Shown here: positions 38,683-47,077 of the stretch, piece after piece | How positions within the stretch are numbered: the first letter of the stretch is position 1 | Layout of the letters: the number at the start of each line of letters is the position of its first letter | Translations under genes and position numbers: made by a program | The notes under the pieces: model-generated | What the model was told of the DNA's origin: nothing | Seen by the model: only the letters and a program-made list of their open reading frames with translations | The model's database searches: none | NCBI RefSeq assembly: GCF_002095575.1 | Contig: NZ_MLJJ01000018.1 | Span: 1 to 64,000, forward strand | Source of the DNA: Pantoea septica | GTDB taxonomy: Bacteria > Pseudomonadota > Gammaproteobacteria > Enterobacterales > Enterobacteriaceae | DNA: 64,000 nucleotides | Reading direction: 5' to 3'

Positions 38683-39507
38683 TCAGGCGAACGGCGGCGC
38701 GCCTGCCAGCATCTTCTCGATAACCTGCAGAACGCCCGCCTCGTTGTTGCCGGGCGCAGCGTAGCGCGCCGCCTCTTTCACCCGCTGCGGCGCGTTGGCC
38801 ATGGCGAAGCTAAACCCGGACTGCCTGAGCATTTCCAGATCGTTGCCGCCGTCGCCAAACGCCAGCACCTGCTGATGATCGATGCCCCAGCGCTGCGCCA
38901 GAATGTTCAGGCCGTTGGCCTTGTGATGGCCCGGCACGATAAGATCCACCGAGCCGTGACCGCTTGAGGTCGCCGCCGCAGCGCCCGCGTGCAGCCGCTG
39001 AATATCCGCCATCAGCGGCTCGACATAGTCGTCGGAGAGGTTAAGCGCGAACTTGAACAGCCGATCGTCGCCGGTCTCGTCCAGCGAGTTAATCGCCTTC
39101 AGCCGATGGCAGTAGTGGCGCATTTTCGCCAGCCACTGCTCTTCAACGCCGCTGAAGTAGTAAGCGCTTTCACGTCCGCACAGGATATAACGCAGCCCTG
39201 GATAGTTGCCGTTTTGCAGCGTATCGAGCACCGCATGCACGTCCGGACGAGAAAATGCGCCGCAGAACAGCTCTTCTTCGCCATCGAGGATCCAGGCGCC
39301 GTTCTCCGCCACAAAGGCGATCTCGCTGGCAATAGCGGGAAAGAAAGATTTCAGCTGGTAGTACTGATTGCCGCTGGCGACGACAAACTTAATGCCGCGC
39401 GCTTTCATCTCTTCATAGCAGCGCATAAAGCGCGGGCGGTCGTACTGCTTCTGGTTATCAAGAAAGGTGCCATCCATATCGACCGCCACCATTTTTACCG
39501 CTGTCAT
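38683..39507 (-). CDS. supH: SupH (YbiV), HAD-type sugar phosphatase
   Basis: 274 residues. A Cof-type IIB haloacid-dehalogenase-like phosphatase acting on sugar phosphates. The HAD motif I is DMDGTF (Asp10 and Asp12), motif II VVASGNQYY, and motif IV FGDGGNDLEML. It resembles E. coli YbiV in GIKFVVASGNQYYQL and FVAENGA. The 3' end lies 35 nt from the convergent dehydrogenase gene. Start at 39507 follows a GAGGAGTC-type purine run (minus strand AAGGAGTCGAG). Confidence 0.9.
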   Translation of the reverse strand: MTAVKMVAVDMDGTFLDNQKQYDRPRFMRCYEEMKARGIKFVVASGNQYYQLKSFFPAIASEIAFVAENGAWILDGEEELFCGAFSRPDVHAVLDTLQNGNYPGLRYILCGRESAYYFSGVEEQWLAKMRHYCHRLKAINSLDETGDDRLFKFALNLSDDYVEPLMADIQRLHAGAAAATSSGHGSVDLIVPGHHKANGLNILAQRWGIDHQQVLAFGDGGNDLEMLRQSGFSFAMANAPQRVKEAARYAAPGNNEAGVLQVIEKMLAGAPPFA

Positions 39508-39667
39508 CTCGACTCCTTATCAGGCGAAAGGGAACAGTATGGAAGCAAAGCATAGCCTGGAGAGCGTGAAAAAAAGAGGAACAGGTGCGCGCGCAGGCAG
39601 CCGGTTTTCCGAAGACCGAGGCGGAAATCAGGGAGAACGAGCGGCCGGAGCCGCCCGAGTGGCCGCC

Positions 39668-40129
39668 TTAGTTAAAGGCGTTGCCGAGGATCAGCGAAGT
39701 GATAATGCCCGTCGCGGCGGCAATCAGCACATAGTTGCCGTCGATATAGGACCAGTATTCGCCGCGCGGCGGCTCCGGCAGACGGCGCTCGCGCCAGTCG
39801 TCTACCCGATAGTGCGGGCCGCGATATTCGTGCGGCATCGGGTGGCCGCGGCGAAAATCGTGTCCGTTCCAGGCGAAATGATCGCGGTCACGGTCGTGGT
39901 AGTCATGTCGGTCGCCATGAGGGTTGCCGGCAAAACGGTCGCGATCCGGACCATGGCCTTGCGGACCACGGCCGCGATCGTCGTGGCGGTCGCCATCGCG
40001 ACGATCGCCATCATGCTGCCGCCAGGGCTGGCCATGATGGTCTCCCGGGCCGTCAGCCCAGGAAAGGGTAGAAATCAGCGAGCTGCATGCAATAAAAGTC
40101 GCGATAACGCGTAATGTTGTTTTTTTCAT
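39668..40129 (-). CDS. RcnB-family periplasmic protein
   Basis: 153 residues. A signal peptide (about 1-26, STLSWA before DG) is followed by a low-complexity central part rich in His, Asp, Arg and Gly (HDYHDRDRDHF and similar). A C-terminal RcnB domain follows, with YWSYIDGNYVLIAAATGIITSLI. E. coli RcnB helps keep nickel and cobalt at the right level in the periplasm. The His/Asp tract could bind metal. The start at 40129 has AGGTTTACG upstream; the open frame upstream of it is not part of the protein. No rcnA or rcnR neighbour is seen. Confidence 0.82.
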   Translation of the reverse strand: MKKTTLRVIATFIACSSLISTLSWADGPGDHHGQPWRQHDGDRRDGDRHDDRGRGPQGHGPDRDRFAGNPHGDRHDYHDRDRDHFAWNGHDFRRGHPMPHEYRGPHYRVDDWRERRLPEPPRGEYWSYIDGNYVLIAAATGIITSLILGNAFN

Positions 40130-40933
40130 CGTAAACCTCCAGTGGCAACAGCGAACGTTGCGCCGTTGAGCTCTACTATCGGCGATTCGCATGGCGCCTG
40201 CATCTCCAAAAGTCTTAAAAATCTGAAACTTACAGACTATTACGCCGTTTAGCGCTTCCTTAACACTCGGCAGAAATTATGGAGACCGCTGGACCTGCGG
40301 GCGGCGCGATGAACAGACCGCGCAGGCAGCGCGGGCAGCGCATTAAAGGGCGGTTTAGCAGAGAGGAAAATAGAATCAAACCGAAATGAAAACCCGATCG
40401 AAATCGATCGGGGGAATCGAAATTCCTTTATACCGAAGGCCGGCTAATCCTTGCCAAATCAAGGAAAAAACTAGAGGAGACAACACCACATCACTAGTGT
40501 TGAACAAAGAGACTAACACTGTAGCTATTATTTTGGCAGCACTAATTTTCCTGATTAGGATATTTTCTTATTCATATCACGCTGCGCTGACTTAATTTTT
40601 AGCGTGAATTAGACTTTCCGTTAAATATCCGCCTCGCGCATCATCATTTAAACAAAACAGGTATGGGGTCTGACCAGAGGGAGGAATTAATTATTTGGAC
40701 TATTAATTTGGCTGCTAAATATCGCCTTGCGAAAACTTTAGCGCGCGGTCTGATGGCTCGCCCGCATGTCGCGTCAGCTCTCACCCTGACGAAGCACAGC
40801 GCGAACGAAAAAAGCAATAGTGTTTTCATTTTATTTACGCTTTATCCGCCCCGCTTAGCCAGGTTTATTAATCGCATTTTTTATGCGAAAGCGATAAAAC
40901 ACGCGATATGCGCTGCGCCCAATAAAAAAGGAC
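40130..40933. other. AT-rich, gene-poor stretch of about 800 bp
   Basis: The base composition from about 40370 to 40930 is clearly lower in GC than either side and it carries two CTAG sites within 30 bp, a rare tetramer in enterobacteria. Structures seen are a stem-loop CCCGATCG/CGATCGGG at 40393-40412, a TCGCAT/ATGCGA stem at 40872-40888, and a CAACAC/GTGTTG stem at 40481-40502. The phrase TGGGGTCTGACC at 40662 looks like an element remnant. A small hydrophobic frame from GTG 40497 to 40595 could encode about 32 residues but has poor ribosome-site spacing. No confident gene. Confidence 0.5.
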
Positions 40934-41635
40934 TCAGCTGAAAAACTGCGGTAAATCCTCTATTTCCAACGCGCTAAAATAGTATCCCTGCAGACCGTAA
41001 AGCGGGATATGTTCCAGCGCCGCCAGATCCTCTTTATTTTCGACGCCCTCTACGATTATCTGCGGACAATAGCGCTGAATATTGGCCATCAATACCGGAA
41101 AGATCGATTTATCCTTTTGCTCCCAGAAAAAGCGCTTGTCGATTTTTACCGCCTCAAACAGACCGGTATAGAGCGCTTCCAGATTGGCGAAGCCGGTGCC
41201 GAGATCGTCGAGGAAAAAACGGATGCCGCGCGCTTTCAGCCGATGCAGCGTTTCGCGCGCCTCATGATCCTGGTGAAAGTCGATAGCTTCGGAAACCTCT
41301 AGCCGTATGACGCTGGCGGTGCTGAGCAGCCAGCCCAGCCGCGCATCCTCCTCCAGCATGGTCACCATATCGCGGTCTACATTGATACTGACGAAGAGGT
41401 GATGCGCCTCAAGCAGCGCCACAACCGGCGACAAATCGCCCAGCTGCTCATAGAGCAGATCGCGCTTTTCGCTGCACGGCATATTTTCAATCACCATAAA
41501 GGGATTGCGCGATTTCCCCGCCAGCGAGGTGTAGCGCGTCAGCAGCTCAAAACCGACAAAGCGGCCGCTCTGCGACATAACCGGCTCAAGGATAAATTTT
41601 TTACTCAGCGTAGAGGCCAGGGAGTGTGAATTCAT
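40934..41635 (-). CDS. EAL-domain protein (cyclic-di-GMP phosphodiesterase or degenerate relative)
   Basis: 233 residues from the ATG at 41635, which has GAGGT six bases upstream; a GTG at 41752 would add 39 residues with no ribosome site. A stand-alone EAL domain with no sensor region. The catalytic motifs are present in altered form: FELLTR (Glu30) for EAL, INVDRD, LEVSEAI, DDLGTGFANLE in place of DDFGTGYSSL, VKIDKRF, VEGVEN and LQGYYF. All main metal-binding and catalytic acidic residues appear kept, so it may hydrolyse c-di-GMP, though the sequence diverges from the canonical enzymes. Confidence 0.82.
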   Translation of the reverse strand: MNSHSLASTLSKKFILEPVMSQSGRFVGFELLTRYTSLAGKSRNPFMVIENMPCSEKRDLLYEQLGDLSPVVALLEAHHLFVSINVDRDMVTMLEEDARLGWLLSTASVIRLEVSEAIDFHQDHEARETLHRLKARGIRFFLDDLGTGFANLEALYTGLFEAVKIDKRFFWEQKDKSIFPVLMANIQRYCPQIIVEGVENKEDLAALEHIPLYGLQGYYFSALEIEDLPQFFS

Positions 41636-41952
41636 AAATACCTCGGGCAAAGCCCAAACGACAGCGTCCAACCCCGCATAAAGCCCGCCAGGGCTGGCTG
41701 CGACGAGAAGCGCTGCCTCATTGATCGTCTGGTTTTGCACTTCCTGTTGCACGGTTTATTAGGCCCGCGCGAAATAAACGCGCGCATTTCACCCTGTTTT
41801 TTAGTTTTGGCAATATTTTTTCAACTGGCGGCGTGAGAGACGCAAAGAAATACCGGAAGCAAAAGTAAACAGCGGTTTGTTTAAGAGTAGCGAAAGATAG
41901 CGCAGCGGAAAGGTAAATTAACCGCGCGTTTTGTCAACGCGCGGTCGGCGGC
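41636..41952. other. Intergenic region upstream of the EAL gene
   Basis: It should contain the promoter of the EAL gene; the part to about 41752 is open but lacks a good start. The terminator of the downstream-oriented binding-protein gene lies at 41916-41945. No other gene seen. Confidence 0.4.
41916..41945 (-). terminator. Terminator of the FecB-like gene
   Basis: A 9-bp perfect stem ACCGCGCGT/ACGCGCGGT (41921-41929, 41937-41945), followed on the minus strand by TTAATTT. Confidence 0.75.
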
Positions 41953-43047
41953 TCAGGGCGCGCTTAAGGTCACCGGCGCATCCGGCAGCCGGGTAAAGTG
42001 GGTCACGATGTAGTGGAAATCGGCCGTAGGATCGAGCTGCGCAAACGTCTGCGGATAGAGATCTTTCGCCAGAATCTCCATGCCGATGATGTTGTAAGGA
42101 TGGTTATAGAAGTGGTGATAAACCCCATAAACGCGGCCATTCTCGACCGGCGCGATCTGCTTCAGACCGCTGCGGTTCAGCAAACCGCTAAAGGTCGCTG
42201 AAACCTCCTGCGGCGTCGTGTTATAGCCAAACGGCAGCACGCCAGGGTTAGGACGCTTCGAGCCGGTCATAATATAAACGTCCGGCTTCATAGCGATAAT
42301 CTTCTCAAGCGAAACAAAGCCGGCGTTGCCCGGCAGCAGCGCGGAGCCGATATTCTTACCGCCCACCGCCTCCACCAGTCCGCCCCAGCCGTTATGGCCG
42401 TGCGTGAAACAGCAGTTGTCGCTGTTGCCGGCGATCGGCTCGATAAACACCGTCGGCTTCTTCGGCACCTGGGCGATGGCCGCGTCGAGCTGCTGTAAAC
42501 GCTGCTGATAAAAGGCGGTATAGTCGGCCGCCTCTTTCTCGCGGTTAAGCACCTTGCCGAGCAGCGCCACGCTGCGCGCGGTGTTCTCTTTCGGGTGCAG
42601 CTCATAGTCGATAAACAACACCGGAATATTGAGCCCTTTCAGCGTATCCAGCACGCCTGACTGCTGCAGCGCCGATTTCGCGCGCAGCTGGGCGATCATC
42701 AGGTCCGGCTTCTGCGCCAGCACGCTTTCGAGATTGACCTGCCCCTGATCGTTGAAGCCCATATCAACAATGTTGCTTGCCTGCGGCCAGCGCTGCCTCA
42801 GCAGCTCCCAGGTCTGGGTATCCTGCTTTTTCGGCAGGTTATTCCACGCCACCACGCGCCTGAAGGGATTGTCGCGGTCGAGCAGCGCCAGCGCCAGCAC
42901 GTCGCGGCCATCCTGCAGGATCACATGCTGCGGCTCACGATCGAGCCGAATGGCGTTGCCGTCGAGATCGGTGATCTGCAGCGGGTAAGTGGTGGCGCCG
43001 CACGCCGCCGACGTCAGCAGCCCGGCCAGCAGAAGTCCCTTTTTCAT
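41953..43047 (-). CDS. Periplasmic iron-complex/siderophore-type binding protein (FecB/BtuF superfamily)
   Basis: 364 residues. N-terminal export signal (about 1-20); a Cys at residue 16 (SAAC) makes lipoprotein processing possible but the lipobox is poor. The body is a PF01497-type binding protein with RRVVAWNNLP, ESVLAQKPDLMIAQ, VLFIDYELHP and VAVGG-like EAVGGKNIGSALL. The segment NSDNCCFTHGHNGWGG has paired Cys and two His, unusual for the family. A Fur-like box lies just upstream. No permease, ATPase or receptor gene is adjacent, so it is an orphan component. Ligand is probably a ferric siderophore or haem, by inference. Confidence 0.82.
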   Translation of the reverse strand: MKKGLLLAGLLTSAACGATTYPLQITDLDGNAIRLDREPQHVILQDGRDVLALALLDRDNPFRRVVAWNNLPKKQDTQTWELLRQRWPQASNIVDMGFNDQGQVNLESVLAQKPDLMIAQLRAKSALQQSGVLDTLKGLNIPVLFIDYELHPKENTARSVALLGKVLNREKEAADYTAFYQQRLQQLDAAIAQVPKKPTVFIEPIAGNSDNCCFTHGHNGWGGLVEAVGGKNIGSALLPGNAGFVSLEKIIAMKPDVYIMTGSKRPNPGVLPFGYNTTPQEVSATFSGLLNRSGLKQIAPVENGRVYGVYHHFYNHPYNIIGMEILAKDLYPQTFAQLDPTADFHYIVTHFTRLPDAPVTLSAP

Positions 43048-43064
43048 CGCTTACTACCTCAGTA

Positions 43065-43083
43065 ACTAATAATTATTCTCAAC
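43065..43083 (-). promoter_or_regulatory. Fur-like operator
   Basis: The 19-mer at 43065-43083 (ACTAATAATTATTCTCAAC) matches the Fur consensus GATAATGATAATCATTATC at 11 of 19 bases, within the range seen for real Fur boxes. It lies 18 bp before the start of the iron-type binding-protein gene. Confidence 0.55.
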
Positions 43084-43123
43084 AAAGTTAGCATGTTGCG
43101 GGACGGGAAAGCTATACCGCGAC

Positions 43124-43146
43124 TAAACGGCCCGCGCCAGGCGGGC
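43124..43146 (-). terminator. Probable sdaC terminator
   Basis: GCCCGC/GCGGGC stem (43130-43135, 43141-43146) with a 5-nt loop, followed on the minus strand by CGTTTAGTC. Modest strength. Confidence 0.5.
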
Positions 43147-43155
43147 GTCTTCTCG

Positions 43156-44451
43156 TTAGCTGAGCAGGGAGTAGAAGATGGCGGAGATCGCCACCAGCCC
43201 AACCAGCACCACGAACAGATTGCTGAGATGCCCGCTGTATTTGCGCATCGCGGGAACGCGGCGGATGGCGTACATCGGCATCAGGAACAGAATTATCGCG
43301 ATCACCGGCCCGCCGAGGGTTTCGATCATATCGAGAATGCTCGGGTTCCAGCTCGCCACCAGCCAGGTGCTGAACAGCATAAACAGCGCCGTCGCCCGGT
43401 TCAGCTTCGCAGGCGCCAGGCTTTTGCCGCGGCTGTGCAGCATTTTATTGACCAGGCCGTTAAAGCCTTCGCGCGCGCCGAGATAGTGGCCGAGAAAGGA
43501 TTTGGTAATGGCGACGATGGCGATCAGCGGGCCGAGCCAGGCGATAACCGGGACGTTAAAGTGGTTGGCGAGATAGGAGAGAATCGAGATATTCTGCGCC
43601 TTCGCCGCGGCGAGATCCTGCGGCGACAGGCTGAGCACGCAGCTAAAGACGAAAAACATCACCGTCGCCACCATCAGCAGATGGGAACAGGCGAGAATGC
43701 GCGAGCACCTGGGCTCCGCGCCTTCGCCATACTCCGCGCGCTTCGCCACGGCGAACGAGGAGATGATGGGCGAATGGTTAAAAGAGAAGACCATCACCGG
43801 GATCGCCAGCCACAGCGTCATCGCGATGCCTTTGCCGCCGCCGCTGTGGTGCAGCGACAGGGTCTGCAGCGCCGCGCCATGCCAGTGCGGGATCAGATAT
43901 ACCGCCAGCAGCATCAGTACCGCGACAAAGGGAAAGACCAGAATGCTCATCGCCCTGACAATCATCTGTTCGCCGAAGCGCACCACCGTCATCAGACCGA
44001 TAATCAGTATCAGCGACAGCAGCACGCGCGGCGGCGACACCAGCCCTAACTGATGTTCGATAAAGCTCTCGACCGTATTGGTGATCGCCACGCTGTACAT
44101 CAGCAGAATGGGAAAGATGGCGAAGAAGTAGAGCAGCGTAATGATTTTGCCCGCGCCGGCGCCGAAGTGCTCTTCCACCACGTCCGTAATATCTTCTCCC
44201 GCGTTTTTGCCGGAGAGCACAAAGCGGGTCAGCGCGCGATGGGAGTAAAAGGTCAGAGGAAAGGCGAGGATCGCCATAATGATCAGCGGCAGCAGCCCGC
44301 CGACGCCTGCGTTGATGGGCAAAAAGAGTACACCTGCGCCAATGGCTGTGCCGTAAAGCCCCAGCATCCAGGTGGTGTCGGTTTTGCGCCAGCCGCGTTC
44401 GGCGGGCGCCTCTGCGGCTGCGGTCAGCGCGCCGGTTTGCGTGGTTTTCAT
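43156..44451 (-). CDS. sdaC: SdaC, serine:proton symporter
   Basis: 431 residues against 429 in E. coli, and closely similar throughout. An HAAAP-family (STP) inner-membrane transporter with about 11 spans: WMLGLYGTAIGAGVLFLPIN near residue 28, FSFNHSPIISSFAVAKR and ITKSFLGHYLGAREGFNG. TdcC is the near relative, but the similarity to SdaC is higher. It has no sdaB serine deaminase beside it as in E. coli. The upstream 364 bp has no gene. Confidence 0.9.
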   Translation of the reverse strand: MKTTQTGALTAAAEAPAERGWRKTDTTWMLGLYGTAIGAGVLFLPINAGVGGLLPLIIMAILAFPLTFYSHRALTRFVLSGKNAGEDITDVVEEHFGAGAGKIITLLYFFAIFPILLMYSVAITNTVESFIEHQLGLVSPPRVLLSLILIIGLMTVVRFGEQMIVRAMSILVFPFVAVLMLLAVYLIPHWHGAALQTLSLHHSGGGKGIAMTLWLAIPVMVFSFNHSPIISSFAVAKRAEYGEGAEPRCSRILACSHLLMVATVMFFVFSCVLSLSPQDLAAAKAQNISILSYLANHFNVPVIAWLGPLIAIVAITKSFLGHYLGAREGFNGLVNKMLHSRGKSLAPAKLNRATALFMLFSTWLVASWNPSILDMIETLGGPVIAIILFLMPMYAIRRVPAMRKYSGHLSNLFVVLVGLVAISAIFYSLLS

Positions 44452-44815
44452 CTGCCTGTCCTGTCTTCATGACGCCAACGCCGTCGACGGTGAGTTGGCA
44501 TCGACGGCCGCATTACCGCGTCGCCCTGCACTGCCGCCTTGCGGCAGCACGACGATTCGCGGCAAAAAAACGTCTCTCCGCGGCGGGAGTAAACGATTGC
44601 GCAGGATTTTTACACACCTTAACGACAGGCTTCAACCGCGATGCGCCGATCGTGCATATTTAGGCCGAATATCCGCTAACGCGGCGATGCGCCCGCTTTG
44701 TCGCGCGCGCTCCGACGCGCTGGATATAAATTTCAAACGAAACCGCAGATTGGCATTACAAAGCGCGCCGGGCGTTCTATAGTTCACCCGCAACACTTAA
44801 TCCTGAGGTTTATGC
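44452..44815. other. Divergent intergenic region, sdaC and AI-2E transporter
   Basis: 364 bp. A perfect stem CTGCCGC/GCGGCAG with a 3-nt loop lies at 44531-44547. Promoters for both divergent genes must be here. No gene seen. Confidence 0.4.
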
Positions 44816-45958
44816 ATGCGTGTTAAAGGACTAAATATCGGTTTCTTCATCGTGATTCTGGCGATAGTGACCGTTGCGTTTTTCGATGTACTGGCGCCCT
44901 ACTTTTCCCCGATTCTCTGGGCCGCCATCCTGGCGGTGATTTTCGCCCCCCTGAAGACCTGGCTGCGGCATAAAATGGGCGATCGCAACGGTGTGGCGTC
45001 GCTGGTGACGCTGCTGATTATCTGCCTGATCGTGTTTACGCCGCTGGCGGTTATCGCCTCTTCGCTGGTGGTGGAGGTTAACGCCGTCTATCTCAAGCTG
45101 CAGAGCAATTCGGCGCAGTTTCCGGCGGTATTCGCCGATCTGCTGCATCACCTGCCCGGCTGGCTGCGCAACTTCCTCTCTGAGCATCAGATGAATAACG
45201 CGGCGCAGATCCAGCAGAAGCTGTCGACCTTCGCGCTCAAGGGCGGCCAGTATATGGCGGGCAGCGTGTTCCTGATCGGCAAAGGCACCTTCACCTTTAC
45301 CGTCGGCTTCGGCGTGATGCTCTATCTGCTCTTCTTCCTGCTGAAAGATGGCTCCTATCTGGTGCATCTGATTCTGGAGGCGCTGCCGCTTTCGACCTAC
45401 GTGAAGCATCACCTGTTTATGAAGTTCGCCGCCGTTTCGCGCGCCACGGTCAAAGGCACGGTAGTGGTCGGCATCGTGCAGGGGATTCTGGGCGGGCTGG
45501 CGTTCTGGTTTGTGGATATCGACGGCAGCCTGCTGTGGGGCGCGCTGATGGCGTTCCTGTCGCTGATCCCCGCCGTGGGTTCGGCGATTATATGGGTGCC
45601 TGCGGCGATATTCTTCTTCGCGACCGGCGCGCTGTGGAAGGGGTTATTCCTGGTCGGTTTCTTTGTGGTGATCGTCGGCCTGGTAGACAATATTCTGCGT
45701 CCGCTGCTGGTGGGCAAAGATACCAAAATGCCTGATTACCTGATTCTGATCGCCACCTTAGGCGGCATGGAGATTTACGGCATTAACGGCTTCGTGATTG
45801 GTCCGCTGATCGCCGCGTTGTTTATCGCCTGCTGGAACCTGCTGTCGGGCAAAGATAACCGCGACAACGTCGAAGAGATTGACGAAGAGTTTATCGAAGA
45901 AGGGAAAAAGCTGTCGGACGAGGCCGCACTCGGGAATGACGCGGGGAGTGGTGCGTGA
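44816..45958 (+). CDS. AI-2E family transporter
   Basis: 380 residues. An integral membrane protein of the PerM/TqsA/YdiK family (PF01594-type), with about seven spans. Conserved family blocks are ILAVIFAPLKTWL, the VVVGIVQGILGGLAFWF segment and DNILRPLLVG followed by IGPLIAALF near the end; the acidic tail is variable. The family contains AI-2 exporters and Na+/H+ antiporters, and the substrate cannot be assigned. ATG at 44816 with TGAGG upstream. A clear terminator follows. Confidence 0.88.
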   Translation: MRVKGLNIGFFIVILAIVTVAFFDVLAPYFSPILWAAILAVIFAPLKTWLRHKMGDRNGVASLVTLLIICLIVFTPLAVIASSLVVEVNAVYLKLQSNSAQFPAVFADLLHHLPGWLRNFLSEHQMNNAAQIQQKLSTFALKGGQYMAGSVFLIGKGTFTFTVGFGVMLYLLFFLLKDGSYLVHLILEALPLSTYVKHHLFMKFAAVSRATVKGTVVVGIVQGILGGLAFWFVDIDGSLLWGALMAFLSLIPAVGSAIIWVPAAIFFFATGALWKGLFLVGFFVVIVGLVDNILRPLLVGKDTKMPDYLILIATLGGMEIYGINGFVIGPLIAALFIACWNLLSGKDNRDNVEEIDEEFIEEGKKLSDEAALGNDAGSGA

Positions 45959-46021
45959 GCGGCATCCCTGCCGGCTCGGCCCGCGCGAACAGGCATTTCA
46001 TCCCTGAGGAGCGGTAGCTGC

Positions 46022-46040
46022 CGGGCCAACGCCCGTTTTT
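46022..46040 (+). terminator. Terminator of the AI-2E transporter gene
   Basis: Stem CGGGC/GCCCG with loop CAAC followed by TTTTT, 64 nt after the stop. Confidence 0.85.
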
Positions 46041-46050
46041 ACAGGCTTAA

Positions 46051-46085
46051 GGAGCCGTCTGTGTGGGACCCACTCAGACGGCTCC
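46051..46085. repeat. Long near-perfect inverted repeat
   Basis: The 35-bp element at 46051-46085 has arms GGAGCCGTCTG and CAGACGGCTCC (11 bp perfect), extended inward by GTGGG/CCCAC with one mismatch. It lies between the AI-2E terminator and the end of the convergent YecA-like gene, 6 bp from its stop. No T tract on either side. Confidence 0.75.
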
Positions 46086-46090
46086 GGCGC

Positions 46091-46657
46091 TTAGTGAATC
46101 GCGTCGGTTTTGCCATGCCAGTAGTTATAGAGACGCAGCGCCGCAGGCTGGATAGCGTCAGTGCTCTGCAAGTAGGCGATCTCATCCATACCGTCGAGTT
46201 TTTCGACCTCATCAATATCGCCGTGCAGCGCAATCGCCTGCAGAGACGGCTGTAGCTCGGCGGGCAACTCCGGCCATTCCGCCAGCGCCACGCCGGTCAT
46301 ATAGCCGAAGCACCACTCTTCCACCACCAGCAGTTCGCGGCCGTCCATTTCACGGTAGCCGAACAGCGGCTCAAACTGCTCCGGGTAAAGGCTGAGGCGC
46401 TCGGCGATATCGTTCATCATCCGCGCCGCCAGGGTATTGAAACGCTGCTCATCCGCAGGATCGTCCCAGTCCGGCGCGCTTTCGCCCCAGATAACCGGCT
46501 TCATCGCATCAAGCGCCAGCGGCGACGGACTGGAGAGCGCCGCGGTGAAAAGACCGTCCAGCTCGCTGATATCGATCAAGCCGTCTTCGCTGTCGTGCTC
46601 CATCAACACATCTTCCATCCACTCGATTTCGTCTGCGTTCAGTGGGCCTGTAGCCAT
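46091..46657 (-). CDS. UPF0149 family protein (YecA/YgfB-like)
   Basis: 188 residues. All-helical UPF0149 domain with GLFTAALSSPSP, EEWCFGYMTGVALAEWP and similar blocks of YecA and YgfB. It lacks the C-terminal SEC-C zinc motif of YecA, so it is closer in plan to YgfB but is longer. Function unknown. The ATG at 46657 has GAGGAATTACC upstream. The open frame continues upstream but not with conserved sequence. Confidence 0.85.
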   Translation of the reverse strand: MATGPLNADEIEWMEDVLMEHDSEDGLIDISELDGLFTAALSSPSPLALDAMKPVIWGESAPDWDDPADEQRFNTLAARMMNDIAERLSLYPEQFEPLFGYREMDGRELLVVEEWCFGYMTGVALAEWPELPAELQPSLQAIALHGDIDEVEKLDGMDEIAYLQSTDAIQPAALRLYNYWHGKTDAIH

Positions 46658-47077
46658 GGTAATTCCTCTTGTGGTGTGTCGAAGGTGTGGGCGGCGCACG
46701 CTGGCATGCAGCCCTGTGGAAAGTCGGGTGAGAAAACCGCGTCTCAGCGGGGAATCTGTTTCGCTGCGGGTAGTGTGCCTGAGAGCAGGCGCGAAGCCAA
46801 CCAAAGAGACCGGCGGCAAGCGAATGTCGTACCACGTCGGTATGAAGCCGGTCACGAAATTGATAAGGCAAAAAGGAGCCGTCAGAGGCGGCGAGCGGTC
46901 GCCTGTGCGCGCTGTCGCCAGTCGCTGCCGGATGTCGCTCTCAGCAGGCGGAAAATTCATGCGCCGCACGCATTAATCGATACGCAAAATGCACTTATTA
47001 ACTCCGCCTTCCTGTTCCAGTCTTGAGTCACAACAAAGTAATGAATCATTAACATTACGTAAACGCTGGAGCATTTA
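46658..47077. other. Divergent region upstream of the YecA-like and MFS genes
   Basis: 420 bp, GC-rich near the YecA-like side and AT-rich over the last 100 bp before the MFS gene. It contains several open frames that are unlikely to be genes (no ribosome sites). No ncRNA signature recognised. Confidence 0.4.

Noticed and set aside
40663-40941. 92-codon plus-strand frame in the AT-rich patch
   Set aside because: Although GAGGAATT is near, no start fits it and the frame crosses several hairpins. Not conserved in appearance.
43093-44049. 318-codon plus-strand frame opposite sdaC
   Set aside because: Gln/His/Arg-rich shadow of a membrane-protein gene; no conserved features.
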